Translations under genes and position numbers: made by a program
In this document: positions 1 through 12,192 of the stretch, one piece after another
Position numbering within the stretch: position 1 is the first letter of the stretch
Layout of the letters: each line of letters opens with the position of its first letter
Notes under the pieces: model-generated
The model's database searches: none
The model's input: only the letters and a program-made list of their open reading frames with translations
Told to the model about the DNA's origin: nothing
Assembly (NCBI GenBank): GCA_033182465.1
Contig: CP137328.1
Span: 868,001 to 932,000 of the forward strand
DNA from: Sanghuangporus weigelae
Taxonomy: Eukaryota > Basidiomycota > Agaricomycetes > Hymenochaetales > Hymenochaetaceae
Reading direction: 5' to 3'
Length of the DNA stretch: 64,000 bases

Positions 1-900
1 AACACTCGCAAGAATCAAGTCCTGCACCCACTACGAAAAATGCAGCCATCCTCACCTCCAAAGTCGAAACAGGTGGGTCGATCTCGTTCAACAGCTTCAC
101 GGTCAAATCTATGAAAGGGAAGATCGCCTGCGGCCCTGCGCGGCACCGTCAAGCAGAAACCCAGCGTTCATTTCCACGAAACGTGACAACCATGATTCGC
201 TTTGACTAGCACAGTTCCTTCGCCTTGGGGGACTCCCGGCCCGGTATTCGCATCATCCAAAAGTCTGTATTCGTCAGACCTATGTGTTGGCAGGGTCAAG
301 AAAGAATTTGCGTGAAGTTGAATCGGGTGTTGATGTCGGCAAGTTATTCGAGGCACTTTGCGATGACGTAATTTGTCATGCCGGCCAGAGTTTCATAACG
401 AAAGGAAATTTGATTTTCTTCTCAACAAGTCAGCTCGAGCTTATGCAAAGTTTGGCCTCGTCGTGACGCAGAACGAACGACCCAGCGTCATGGAGACGAG
501 ACTGCTAAATATACTTGCACGTGATTGTGACGCGGTTCCCGTCTCTCTGAGCGGAGATTCGATACTATGATTATTCAAGCAGATTTTCTTCGACCATTTT
601 ATGCCTACAAATTTTCAATCGATCCTTATCGTGCGCCTACTCAATCTGAGAATGATAATGAAACAGACAAAGCTAACCATCATCGTCGACGTTTTCAATC
701 GCTTCTCCATCGGCGATCTTGTTTAGAGGCCCAAAGCATCGGATCAGGCACGACTCTACAATAAAGACAAACTATCAGCAATACAGCATACGAATTCCGA
801 GCTGAACTAACAGCTAGCTAAAGCCACCTGCGCCGATATTCAAAGATAGGGTCTACCGGCTCATGACGACGCTGCCATGCATATCTAATCACAAAGAAAG
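1..900. other. No gene recognised
   Basis: Short open frames exist on both strands, but none has a recognisable domain, a signal peptide or a convincing chain of splice sites. I see no repeat structure. It could hold the end of a gene lying mostly outside the window. Confidence 0.5.
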
Positions 901-906
901 GAATTT

Positions 907-1176
907 TCAGCTCCAGCAGAAATCTGGAGATGTTGGTACACCTACGCCAATGTCTAAAGGCATGTTTATTCCTATTCCTTGGAGAACACTCTCCGATAAA
1001 GGCTCGCATTCTGCTCCGGTCTGGCAATTGATGATATCTAGGAAAGGTGGCAAAGCGCCAGCAAGAGAGCCTGTCAAGCAGACAGGCAGGGCCGGTATGA
1101 CACTCAATTGTGGAGCCGCAGTTACGGAAGTCCAAACAGATGCGATGGCGATTGTTAGTATCGCGATTGACTGCAT
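907..1176 (-). CDS. Small predicted secreted protein (89 aa)
   Basis: A single open frame of 89 residues. The N-terminus is a typical signal peptide: a short start, a hydrophobic stretch MQSIAILTIAIASVW and a cut region around VTAAPQ at residues 18-23. The mature part has four cysteines (about residues 33, 51, 57 and 87) and is rich in Pro, Leu and Gly. A TATA box lies about 97 nt upstream of the ATG in the right orientation, which supports a real transcript. I do not recognise the family. Four cysteines are too few for a hydrophobin or CFEM protein, which have eight. It could be a small secreted effector-like or cell-wall protein; that is inference. An unseen intron could change the C-terminus. 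Confidence 0.5.
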   Translation of the reverse strand: MQSIAILTIAIASVWTSVTAAPQLSVIPALPVCLTGSLAGALPPFLDIINCQTGAECEPLSESVLQGIGINMPLDIGVGVPTSPDFCWS

Positions 1177-1272
1177 TTCTTGACGGGGACTACTAGAAGC
1201 GAAGGCAAGACTTGGCAGTGGCGAGAAAAAGGCAGTGAGAGGCGGTCAGAAAGCTGTGGAGACCCCGCAACA

Positions 1273-1280
1273 CCTTTATA
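1273..1280 (-). promoter_or_regulatory. TATA box of the small secreted protein gene
   Basis: Reads TATAAAGG on the minus strand, about 97 nt upstream of the ATG at 1176. This is normal spacing for a fungal TATA box plus a short leader. Confidence 0.45.
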
Positions 1281-1284
1281 CCAT

Positions 1285-3465
1285 CTGCGACCTTAGCATC
1301 ATGCCTCTTCCTCGCACGTTAGATTCAGATCTTCTATGAACATGTTCTGCTTGATGAGACGCCAACTGTCAGGCACGAGAAGAACTTGGAATCCATAGCT
1401 GCTCCATTGAAATTGCTAAACGAAAGAGTATTGCCGATGTTCCCAGTAGAAATCGGGCCACACACCACACTCCCATAGGCTACAGACGTGTGAATAGAGA
1501 AAACAGAATACTCCGAAAAAAGAAGTGAATTCCCAGACAGATTTCGTGGCTCGAAAATTGCAAAGTCCAGACAAGAACAGACTAGCACTTCATTCAAGAG
1601 AAGCGTATTCAGTCCAACGGGCTGACAGATGGATCATTACATAGCATAGGTTCCATTCATGAGGAGGACCAAATCAAACTGTCAAGCTGCAAGTGTACTT
1701 CTAGATTTCTCTCAATGGGAGAAAACGAAGTTGGTTGCATGAGTAGACACTTCTTCCCGGTAATGATAGCTACAGCTATGGGAAATACCTGAAGCAAGAA
1801 GATGTTCCAGCGGCAAATGAGAAAGCCGGGCCTCAGAATAGGTGCGATGTGGAAGCATATAAATTGACAGTCTGGGCCATGAATGATGCTGTGCTGCCCT
1901 GACCACCTCTCCTCTTAAGGGAACTTGCAATCGCAGACATAACAGAACATGAATGCATCTATGTGACTGCCATATTGTGAGCCTTTCCCGGGCCGATAGC
2001 GGAATGAAAACATTTAGTACTCACCAACGTGGGGGGCCTTTGGGTTTGAACGGCGAATCAGATTGAACACAATGCCGATTTTCTCAGCCAACTGGACGAA
2101 GAAGCATATCCTCCTCGGCCTTGGGATTCCTTCGCGATACGCCACCTGGTAATATCTTGTCTTATCTCAGAAAAAGCGTGCGCATATTTGTACCGCGACT
2201 TCTGAATCCGCGTTTATCCTTTATGGTGGATTGTGGATTATAAAAAAACCGGTTGGGACATCTCGGGGTTTGTCCAGGGGCTACAAGAACGCACGTTATC
2301 TCGGTGCCGCTTTGACTTATGTTCAAGATCATACGGAACTTCTCACCCGCAATTTTCGCATTTGAACTCTCAGCGAAACCAAAAGAACCCAATGTCTCAG
2401 ACTTACGTAGAGCCTGACCATGTAATCAACGAACACAGTAACGAATGGAATGAAATGAGTGAGTTCTAAGCTCGTGTATGTCCAGAACGTTCGTCGTGAG
2501 ATGTTCCGAACGGAGTTTGTAGCGCAAGAAGTGCGAAAGGATCAAGCCTAGACTAGTTTCGCTCTTCTCTTTCAGCTTCGTTTTGACACAGGACGTTCAA
2601 GAATGCGGTTCATTTGACGAGCTTGGGAAGGTTGATCAGACAGAGGAGACAGAAGGCAAAGCATTTGAAAGAGAATAAAGAGAATCGAAGGATCGTCTCC
2701 GACTCGTTCCCATGCTTTCAGCTCCTTCTCTGGACCTCTCAGCTCCTTTTCTTTCTCAGACTTCTCATTACTCGCTCAACATGTTACCATATTCTCCGAG
2801 TAAAGGATGACTCGTTCAAGAGGATATGACGTATGTCGACCGGCCAGGGAAGCCAAAAATCGAGATCATGAAAACGGCAAATTCGAGCATCCGACTTTTG
2901 CATACAGTGTATACTTCTGTAGTAGTTCTTTGTATCAAGCAGGCAAATCTAGCATGACTCACTATACCAATGCACGTAGCGGCACCGGGCGGATGTCTAG
3001 TGAAACGGGCGTTTCAACGAGCGTATCTTCATATCATCGTTCATTGTATTGGATGAACGGTAAGAGTATCCATTGGCTTCGTGAAACTCGCGTTTTTCCA
3101 TTCCGACACGGAAAGAACACACGCATTTCAAGCTAATTTGAATCTTTGCGTTTATCGAAATGAACCACAAACGTAACAGATGCGAAGAGAATATACATGG
3201 ACAAAAGGGCGTTGAGGCGAAGAAAATATCGAGCAAACGATTCTCCGATGAACGTTACGAGCAGAACAAGTCGCGACTGATATGAAGATTCAGCTTAGAT
3301 CTGTCATTAGCACGATTGGGACATATAGACACCTACAGCGAGTAATCATTTCATCCACTATTGCGTTCAATCATTATCGTTCCACCATTCTATCCCTGCA
3401 GAAGATGATAGACTCAATGTCTTTCATGGCTCACTAGCTTTTTCGGGCTTACCGACAAGGACTTT
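1285..3465. other. Gene-poor stretch
   Basis: Only short, unrelated open frames on both strands. No domain or splice-linked exon chain is recognised, and no direct or inverted repeat stands out. Confidence 0.5.
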
Positions 3466-3469
3466 GCCC

Positions 3470-3679
3470 TCAGCATCCGCAGCATTGCTTTGGGTCCAAT
3501 TCGGGGTCCAATTCTTCATTGATGGGTTCGGAGAGTGCATCGACTGCATCAATCGGCGACGCCTGCAAGCCTTCGGGAACCACCTGAGGCAGAGAAAGTT
3601 CGCGCTCGACTGGATGCGGAGCAGCAACCACGAAAGACGCGACAGCGATGATGAGGAACAGCTTGCTAAAAGATTGCAT
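3470..3679 (-). CDS. Small predicted secreted protein (69 aa) with Cys-rich tail
   Basis: A 69-residue frame beginning MQSFSKLFLIIAVASFVVAA, a clear signal peptide with a likely cut after AAPHP or before it. The mature part is acidic and ends with four cysteines packed in KQCCGC. The tail is not a CaaX box, so it is not a classical mushroom pheromone precursor. A pheromone-like or effector-like small peptide remains possible. A TATAAAAT box lies about 85 nt upstream. The spacing matches that of the other small secreted gene at 0.9-1.2 kb. Family not recognised. Confidence 0.5.
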   Translation of the reverse strand: MQSFSKLFLIIAVASFVVAAPHPVERELSLPQVVPEGLQASPIDAVDALSEPINEELDPELDPKQCCGC

Positions 3680-3762
3680 GACGATGAGTGTAGAGGATAG
3701 GTATTGTCGAGACTGGATGAACGATTGGATCGCAGATTTCTCCTGCAGAGAAACACATCGTC

Positions 3763-3770
3763 ATTTTATA
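3763..3770 (-). promoter_or_regulatory. TATA box of the 69-aa secreted protein gene
   Basis: Reads TATAAAAT on the minus strand about 85 nt upstream of the ATG at 3679. Confidence 0.45.
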
Positions 3771-3779
3771 CTGTTCTAT

Positions 3780-5650
3780 GCCGTTCGTATTTTTACAAGA
3801 TGAGCCTGCCAAGGCATCGAGCCGATAGGAAAGATACTTGTTTCAAACCACATTTTTAAGAAGAGAATAGCGACTGTTGGCGCTCAGAAGGATCGCTTAC
3901 ATTCCTGCCTTGTGCGGTTCAGAATTCAACCTGTCTCGCGTTGCGTACATGGTCCGATAGCTCCCATCACAATGATTCTGTATCAGAAGCAACCGTAAAT
4001 AACGAAGTTTATTTCGTTTCTAGCACACGCTGGAAACATAGTTCCTATCCAGGTTGCACATCAGCGAAAACAGAAGGATATGCTTGTTCATTTCCATGCG
4101 TAGCGGTGGTGAAAAAGCAGCTCGCACAAGTACACCTGAGAGCTTGCGGAAGCTAGTGGGAAATCACAGGAATACGAACGGTCCAAATCTCACTTAGAGT
4201 CATCGCTGTGAATGTTGAATCAGCCTAACACCAAGGAGAGATCTAGATCTTCGAGATGAAGGAAAGGATTTGATCGAAAGACCGAGTGAATGCAGAAGTC
4301 GACGCCCTATTCAAAATTAAAGACGCGTTCCTTGATGCAATTTGTTGCTATCGAGCTTTCTGGAACATAATCTTTAGCATAATAGATTATATGCTTGTAT
4401 TCTCGGCATGAACTACGGACATACCTTTCGTACGAGGCTTTACTTCTGCAAGGATTCAACAGCCAGAATAACGTAGCGATGTAAAACATAGAAAGAGATT
4501 CCAACGATGTATCGAACAAAGACGAGGATCACGGTAATCCTTGATTCTTCATGAACGTCTAGACAGAAACTATCCGCTCTCGACCCGCGAATCTCAGTCC
4601 TTCTCCCACACGAGACCTTCGGGTCGAGAAAGACTTGCTTTCGCTGCTCCTGAACGAAGTTCTTCTTTTACCATTCAGAAAATTTCCACTTCTAGAGGTG
4701 AGAATCGTACCTTTGATCATGAAGTGACATGGATATCTTGGTATCCAGTCTTTGGAGCAAATTTTACTACTCCTACCTACATAACCCCAATCCAGATCAG
4801 CCTGAGCTTCGATGCTTTGGTCGTTCTGAGAAAATCGTTTGTGGGAAACCCATTTGCACGAGTCTAAAAGAACGAAAACTGGAAGATAGTGCTAGCGTAC
4901 GGTACTTGCGTCCCTGTGTAGGTGTCCCATGAAGTACGCCGAGGGTCCGGAAGATCATTCAACTTTCCGTGAAGCCAACCATGACGAAGTCGTTCATTCA
5001 TTCTTGATCTGTAAAAGCGACTTTATGTACTGGGACGTGACGTCTGGACTGAGGGGAAAGGTCCAGGAATGCGCACATCCACCTTCCAGTCCAGAAGAAA
5101 GCAAGAAATGTCAGAAGTACTGACTCAGTACATCCCGAGCAGACGAAGTTTCTCCTTCAGTCTCCCTCCGAGATCAGCGGCAGTATCAAAAAAAGTTAAA
5201 CATGCCCGTCCGTAAAAGACCAACCAAAGCGCCGATGGTAGTATATGACAGGGGTCCAGCGCGAAGTGATTCACTGCTCGCGCGGGAGGGAGAATTTACA
5301 TAATTTTTCTGATTTTTTTTAAGTTACACACTTCGAAGATGACGTCTACGACCAACACTAGGATATTGCTCCGAGTTCACGAATGATATGCGATACGCCA
5401 CTACTATTCTATGCTATATTACACGTTCGACAGAGTTGCGGAAAACATAAAACACTGGCGCCGAAGTACGAATGGTGATTCATGGATCAGCGAAACGTGG
5501 GGATACAGACGCAGTACAATCATAATCACAGTACGAACCACGCTTCAGAAGTTCAAAAATATCAGGGATATGACAGGCAAGAAAACATACGAAGCAGAAA
5601 TGACTAGGTATTCGTCACCAACCAGGGCCTCTAGCAACTCCTTCGTAGCT
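3780..5650. other. Gene-free stretch
   Basis: Open frames are short and unsupported on both strands. No family, tRNA or repeat recognised. The last part is probably the 3' flank of the MAM3-type gene on the minus strand. Confidence 0.5.
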
Positions 5651-5660
5651 ATTCAGCCAA

Positions 5661-8600
5661 TTATTCAGGACCCTTCTCCTTCTGCTCCTTCCGCCCTATC
5701 TCCTCCTTCTCCCGCTTCTCTCTTTCCCTCTCCTTCCTAATCTCATCCGCAACCACAACGCTCGTATCCGGGCCAACAGAAGCAAGCGGACTACTCTTAA
5801 ACGCACCCTTCACCCTCCCGCGCTGCTCTCTTTCTCCACTCGCGCTGCTGACTCCAATCCCACTAACAGCTCCACTTCCGCTACTGAATCCAGGGACGGC
5901 GTTGCCCTCAGCAGGTGACAGCGAGCCCGAAGGACCGCCAGCTCCAACTCCGGACCGCCGACGTTTGCTGTGCAATATTGCCGCCTCAAGTGACGGTGCA
6001 GGTGACGCACTGCGGGATTTCGGTGTCGTCGATGGTGATGTTGCACCTGCTCCTGCGCCCGTTGCAACAGCCGCTACGGTGGGATTAGGGAAAGGATACG
6101 AAACCGGCGGAGAAGGCGACTTTGTCTGACTCTGACTTTGGGCTTGACCCTCAAGAGACCGCTGCTTCTCAGTATTCGGCGCATCGGAAGGTGGAGATGC
6201 GCCTTCGCTTCCCGAGGGACTTTCGACAATCTGCGGGAGCATGCGACCGCGTCCTTGTTGCGGAGTATCTCCCACAGGAGGCGTCGTTATAATAGACGGA
6301 TATTCGCCATCCGCAGATCTCGAAGCACCAACATTGGGAGCTGGAGTCATAGCGTCAGGCGGGGTCGCTCCCTCCGAGTTAGTTCCTGGCAGCGGCCTTA
6401 CTGCATCCTTTGGTGTCGGAGGTGCACTCCTACTTCTCAAAAGCCCTCCAAGTGACCTTAAGCTAGTAAGTGCAATCGGGCGGGGCATTGCCAGTCCTAG
6501 AGATACGCGACCCGGAGTCTGTCCGGCGGGGGGTGGTGACATGGGAGGCGACTCGCCTACGCGAATATTGGACGTATCATTCGTTGCCAGTTCAGGAGCA
6601 GAGCTCTTCCGTACGAGACCTGGTTTGGTTGACTGTTGTTGGTGCGGATGTGCGCCAGGTGGGAGGAACGACTGAGAATGTGCACCAGACCCTTCGATAT
6701 CGAATTCATCGTAAATCTCTTCACCAATGAGTTCTAGAAAGTACCGGAACATAAGCATTAGACCATAGGCACGCCGAGAAAGACGAATGTTGCATGAAAA
6801 CTCACCTTCCACGACGTCCTCGAGAGTGATGATCCCAAGTGGCATAATAGCGGGGTCAATACCCTGAGTCGCAAGATACTCCTCAGCATTCTCCTTCGAC
6901 AAAACAGCATCCGCAGGGAACCTCTGTTCCAAAGCCGACTTGTGCATCTTCTCCTTCTCCCCCTCGCGTTCTTTCTGGCGTTTTGCCTCTGCATCAGGAT
7001 CACCTTTCTCGAGATCACTCGTTTCGCTATGTCCGCTTCCGCGACGCATGTGCTTGCGACCCTTCTTGTTCCTCTTGGAGAATCTAGAGCCCTTCGCGAA
7101 CTTTACTTTGACCGATTCCTTCAGAGATTCTTCCCCAGCTGCTGTCGTAGTATCGTCACTGATTGTCTGCTCTCTCCCTTCAACATTGGTACTCGCGTGC
7201 GATAACCCATTTTCGCCTTCACTATCACTCGATTCAGAGGAAGAATCAGAAGCAGACGAATCTCCATGAAGAGCACCCAGAAGACGCTGCGTAAGTCCCT
7301 TTCGGACTTCTTTCTTTACGCTTTGAGCACGTTCGACGCTAAGACGACTGACGATAGCCATATGACTGCGACCCTCCTGGAAGCGATCGAGTATACCAAG
7401 GAGAGGCTCATTCTGCGGGACGAACGGCACTTTGATAAGCCTCATTTTTCGGACAGGGACAGCATCTATCAGAAATATCAGCACCCTGAACCAGCAAGAA
7501 CAAAATCTTAACGACAGACCTTCGGGATCAAGCAATACGCAATGCTTAACAAGCAAAACCCCAATGATCTTCTTCGCCTTTGTCTTCACAAGACTCTCTC
7601 CGTCAATACTCTTTTTCGCATGAGCCGGAACCTGCGATCCATCGCCGAATCCCATCTCGCCAGCAGTAATCGCGACATGCATAGGAACCGTCAATTCGAC
7701 TTCTTCATACACAGGTATGCGAGAATGTCCAGTAGCACATATACGACGGAGCGTGTCGTAATCTAACTTAGCATCAATGTGAAGCATGAAGACGCGACTG
7801 ATGGGCGTCATTGCATGCTTGACAGTCTTATCTTGCAAGTCAAGCGTTGCTCCGATGATTGTGACTGTATCGTTTTGCAGATCTCCACCGAGTGGGTTCT
7901 CTGCTCCGTGCAAAGCGATGAGCTCCTTCAGTTCTGCGTGACTGCATTCAGTTGCACCGAATCATGAATCGGAGTAAAATAACTCACCGCCTCGTCTGTA
8001 GATGATCCCATGATGAGGACCCAACAAAAGTTCAAGCAGCTTCGCAACCGGCCAAGCGATAATACCCTTCAAAGTCAATGCTCGTCAATCTCGGAAGTTC
8101 AGGAGTTTTATATTCAAAGCAACTCACGAAAATCCAGATAAGGACACGGACAACGCCAGCGCATTTCGCGCCGATGTACAATCCATGACGAGTGCAGATG
8201 GACTGAGGGATGATTTCCGCGAACCTATTTGTTTTAGTCAAGTCAGCGAATGGATTTTATTTTTAGAATAGAAACGGCAAAAGCCGTTCCTTGGCATCAG
8301 ACTTGACGCATAACACGCGCAAGCGAATTTAGGACACATAAAAATCTAATGCAAAAAGGAAATGGAGTTTATGCAGGGGAAAGGAAAAACAGGCTCAGAA
8401 GAGTCCATAGGATAAACAACTGGCTACTCTGAAGAGAAAGGAAGGAAGAAAACTGACTTCAATGAATCCAGAAACTTACAAGACGATAAGTGTCGTACTC
8501 ACGACGACGGATTGCACCCCACCTCCCAGGATAGGGTCGCTGATAACGGGCAGAGTCTCATTCGTGATCATGTTCGCAAGGAGGAGCGTCACGAGCAACA

Positions 8601-9147
8601 GATGGCCGTCCTTCCGAATCGGCTTGATCTTGTTGGCATATTCCCGTTGCTTACTATTTCAACTCATAATTATTAATACGAATCATCATTAATAAGTACC
8701 GAAATTAAGGATGAAAACGACACGTAAGAACTTTAAACGATAGTAGCGCGCAGAAGAAAAGTAGAACACGTACGGCGTTCCGGAGATACTGAGTACGTTC
8801 AACTGAGTCTCGTCGAGACTCATATAGCCCAGTGTCAGCCCGGCAAATATACCTGACAGGACGACAAGGACGGGTATGAGGCACGCGAATGCGATGAACT
8901 CTCCGCTTCCGTGTTCGATCTCCCTGCGTGCAAAGGTATGCAGGTTTGTTCCAACGACTCCATACGAATCATTGTGGGGTTCAGTGCTGTTAGATGCGGA
9001 TGAAACGAACGAGAGCAAGGAAGAGAAGAAGGAAGAGAGCGAGGAAGAGAGAGGAGTGGAATCGTGTTGGAGAGCATCTTGTCCGACTGGAATATGCTCA
9101 GAGATGACCGACGAAGCAAGGGGGAAAATGTGTAGAGCGGGTAGCAT
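5661..9147 (-). CDS. MAM3: CNNM/MAM3-type DUF21 and CBS-domain membrane protein
   Basis: Exons read 9147-8774, 8653-8480, 8224-8128, 8066-7988, 7933-7520, 7465-6806 and 6733-5661. All junctions are GT-AG and keep frame, giving 956 aa. Residues about 85-240 form the DUF21 (CNNM transmembrane) domain, with the hallmark AEIIPQS motif (family FGEIIPQ) and helices such as IPVLVVLSGIFAGLTLGYM. A CBS pair follows: the first half has TVKHAMTP and GHSRIPVY, and the second has LLDPEDAVPVRKM, EGRSHMAIVSR and GIITLEDVVEELIGEEIYDE. A lysine-rich insert of roughly 200 residues splits the second CBS region. The last 350 or so residues are disordered, rich in Ser, Pro and Gly. Yeast Mam3 is a vacuolar membrane protein linked to manganese and magnesium handling; human CNNMs are linked to magnesium transport. 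The same role here is inference from family. Confidence 0.9.
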
Positions 9148-9179
9148 TCGATAGGGAACCAGCAGCTCTCCTGAAGCTA

Positions 9180-9800
9180 CCAGTTAACAAAATAAAGGAT
9201 ATTAGTGTGTTGAGAAAGAGCTGACACCGAATGGTGGTGGTGGTGGTAAGAAACAAAGGGTGAAGTGGACTCGGACCGACTGGGTGGCCTCTTAAGTTAT
9301 CGGTCGGGCGCTCGCAAGTGGACGCGTCTGAATCCGTCATGCCGAGCTGCCGTTATTACTCCGACAACGCCAAGTCCCACGCGTTTTCTTGTCAGCAATC
9401 ACTGGACTCGGCATCTCCCTCCTACAAGGTTAATGTCAATACATGGACAAGTAGTTCCGTAAATCATTTCCTGTCGGGCTTGGATATTGTACCAGAAGCT
9501 AGCCAAAATGCATAGGACGAATGTCGCGTACCAGTCAAGAATGTCTTGGTGAATGGCGGTAGTAAAGGCTGAAACCCACATACATCGCACCCTAAGTGTT
9601 GCAGAACAGGTTATCAGCTGTAATGGACACGTTTTCTGTTCAGTTATGTATGTGCGTTTATTACAGTCCACTTAAACGTGCGCACTTCCGTGAATTTGTT
9701 TTTTGTACAGAATTGGTCAGGCGGCCTATGTGTACAAGGTTAACCCATCGTTCAGCCATGACATAGATATCCACCTTGCTTCCATTTGGTTCCTCATCCC
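9180..9800. other. Intergenic, no gene recognised
   Basis: Holds the 5' flank of the MAM3-type gene and unsupported short frames. Nothing repetitive seen. Confidence 0.45.
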
Positions 9801-9802
9801 CT

Positions 9803-10475
9803 AGCTTTCTTTCAGCCTCAGTGCAGCTTGACGGACAGCGGCCGCGGCCCTCTTGAATCTAATCGCTCCCTCTTCCAGATCCAGCGTCATGTATGCTTAG
9901 GCGGGCATCACAAAAATTTGCACGTATAAAATATAAGATTATTACCGCGTACGGCGTCTGTAAGTGAATATAAGACCTCTTTTTTGATATGATACTCGGC
10001 AAACTTGACATAATCTGTCATAATACCGTGCAGATTTGTGTGATGCACTACAGTCCTAGAGAGGAGAGGTCCATCCTTGCCAAACAGTTGCCGCATCGTG
10101 CCCATAACACTTTGGAATCCACAGAACCGTATTGCCGCCGTACTTCGTCTAGCGCGAATTCCGGTCTCTGTTCGGCGGTAGGTATGGCGCACGGAAAGGA
10201 AAGGAAATTCTGCATTCGGAATGTTTAGCACGGGCGATATCCAGTAGCGTGAGGCCTTCCGCCAGGAAGGACGAGCGATGCCTTGAATGGGCTCCTCGTC
10301 GAGTTGTCCATGGCATACAAAATGTGCCCAGCGCACACGTCTCAGCATCTTGAGCGGCGTTTCTGGACTTGCTTGATCATCAAGGAGCTGCTTATTGATC
10401 CGGCGAATTCTGTAGATCGAATCTCTTTCTTCAAATTCTTGGCCGAGGAGCGTTTCTTGTCAGCAACGAGAACTC
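9803..10475 (-). pseudogene. CHAT-domain protein relic
   Basis: A minus-strand reading includes RVRWAHFVCHGQLDEEP, which matches the catalytic-histidine stretch of basidiomycete CHAT domains (usual form VHFACHG). It is followed by IPNAEFPFLSVRHTY (usual LPNAEFAFLSACHTA) and AAIRFCGFQSVMGTM, also CHAT landmarks. The His remains, but the catalytic Cys position reads SVRH instead of SACH, so protease activity is unlikely. No start or full-length frame can be assembled: upstream frames stop near 10.5 kb. Downstream, a possible last exon lies near 9803-9893, reading RFKRAAAAVRQAALRLKES. CHAT domains are caspase-like proteases, often joined to TPR repeats; no TPR part is visible here. It is most likely a truncated gene copy. 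Confidence 0.6.
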
Positions 10476-11206
10476 AGAAGCGTGCTCTCGTCTCCATTCT
10501 GGACACGAAACCGTGCATTGACGAGCGAAGCGTCCTTCATAATCATAGTATCTACTGCTCCGGATAACGGCAACGGCAACGGGCGCATGCTCAAATAATT
10601 GGTCTGTAATAGAAAGACGACTGGACATGGAAGCTTGTCATCGCCCTTTTGTTGGGGGCTCCCTACTCCATTTTTTGAACACTCAGAGTCAGACCAAGTG
10701 TGCAAGATGCCTTCCTGACCGTTTCTTGCATGCGATGGGCCATATATACTTCGCACCCCTTCCTTCCTTCTCTTTCAGGCTGGGTCACAGAGTCCGAGTC
10801 TAGTTCTCCGCATTTGTGACAGCGTTCTCATCCTCGATCCCGGATGGATGTGCCATTGTGCCGCGCGATGATGGCCCAGAAGTACTACGTCTCAAACGCT
10901 GTCGTTCCTCCATGTGTATTTGCTTGTACATAGACCAGCTCAAGGCCGGTCGCTGGACAGACATACAGACGCGTTATCATTCATCGCGTCCTGACAACTC
11001 AACCATGTGCATGTTTGAATATCAATATCTCCTTTCTCTTTTCTTTATTCTTTGTCTTATTCTTTGCTGCAGCACAACATCCTCACTCCGAGTCGTCGCA
11101 TCGGAGAATCTTTTATAAAACGAGCACAAACCATTCAATTCGTTTGCGCTTTGCCTTACTTATGTGTAGGATCAGTAGCGTGCTTGCTTCCATCCCATCT
11201 TATTTT

Positions 11207-11305
11207 GATATTTGATATTTGATATTTGATATTTATTCTCTTTTCGTTCTCCAGTCACAATTTTCTTTTATATCATATCATATCATATCATATCATATCA
11301 TATCC
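11207..11305. repeat. Two short tandem repeats (TTGATAT and ATATC units)
   Basis: Four units of a 7-nt TTGATAT repeat, then about seven units of a 5-nt ATATC repeat. AT-rich and not coding. Confidence 0.85.
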
Positions 11306-11698
11306 TGTGCAGGCTTTAAAAGTACATGTCTGTATATGCATACGCACGAAAGGAAGTTATGAATCGTTATTACTTCTCCATGCCACTTAGTTCCTAGTTC
11401 TTTCCCTCGTTTGCTTGTCTTGATCTTGGTAAATATATCCCACCTACAGACGACACGGCCACGGGCAGTGGCATGCATGCACCATAAACATGCATGACGT
11501 ATGCGTATGCTCACATCTATGTCAATCACAACCACACACTTACATCCCCCAAATGTGTGCAAGCACAGCACCAAACTCGAAGCGGCTGGTGGCAATGAGA
11601 GGCGATTCCCCCCCCCCTCTCTATTCATACCCTGCTTACTACAATACATGTAGAGTAGTACTAGTGGGCGGGGCGGATGGGTAGACGCTCGTGCTCCT

Positions 11699-11705
11699 TC
11701 CTTTT

Positions 11706-11741
<36 letters not shown>

Positions 11742-11744
11742 TGC
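11699..11744. repeat. TTTC microsatellite
   Basis: About ten perfect units of CTTT. The reverse strand gives the Lys-Glu-Arg repeat frames here, which are spurious. Confidence 0.9.
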
Positions 11745-12192
11745 GTTCTTTCGCTTGCATATTACCGCCCCCACATACTCCAACCAACCAGAGCCAGAGA
11801 CAAGAAAGAAACTCATAACATACTGACTACTTTGCAAGTACGTACATAGATTAAAGGTTAATATTCGATTTCGTATCGAAGTAAGTAAGGAAGGAAGGAA
11901 AGAAGGAAAGAAGAGGACGAAAGAAAAGATAACAAAAACAACATAAGCATATTCAAACAAATACAAAAAGAACGACGAGATAAGAAATATTGAAAGGGTC
12001 AAAGAAATGGAGCAAACAAGAAAAATACACGCAGACATACATACAAATACTGTTGCAACATGCGTTCTTCGTTAGATGGTTGATATTTAGTGAATATGGT
12101 CGTCGATATGGTACCCGGCACTGTCACCAACACCAGGATTACTACTGTAGGTAGTAATAACCCTTTCCGATCAAGAATTCTTAATTTGAGAC

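Larger units (their letters stand above)
10760..12190. other. Intergenic region with simple repeats
   Basis: Apart from the microsatellites I see no gene. It is the 3' flank of the carnitine acetyltransferase gene and the 5' flank of the CHAT relic. Confidence 0.5.

Noticed and set aside
11293-12038. Lys-Glu-Arg-rich frames around the microsatellites
   Set aside because: They are translations of CTTT and similar repeats.
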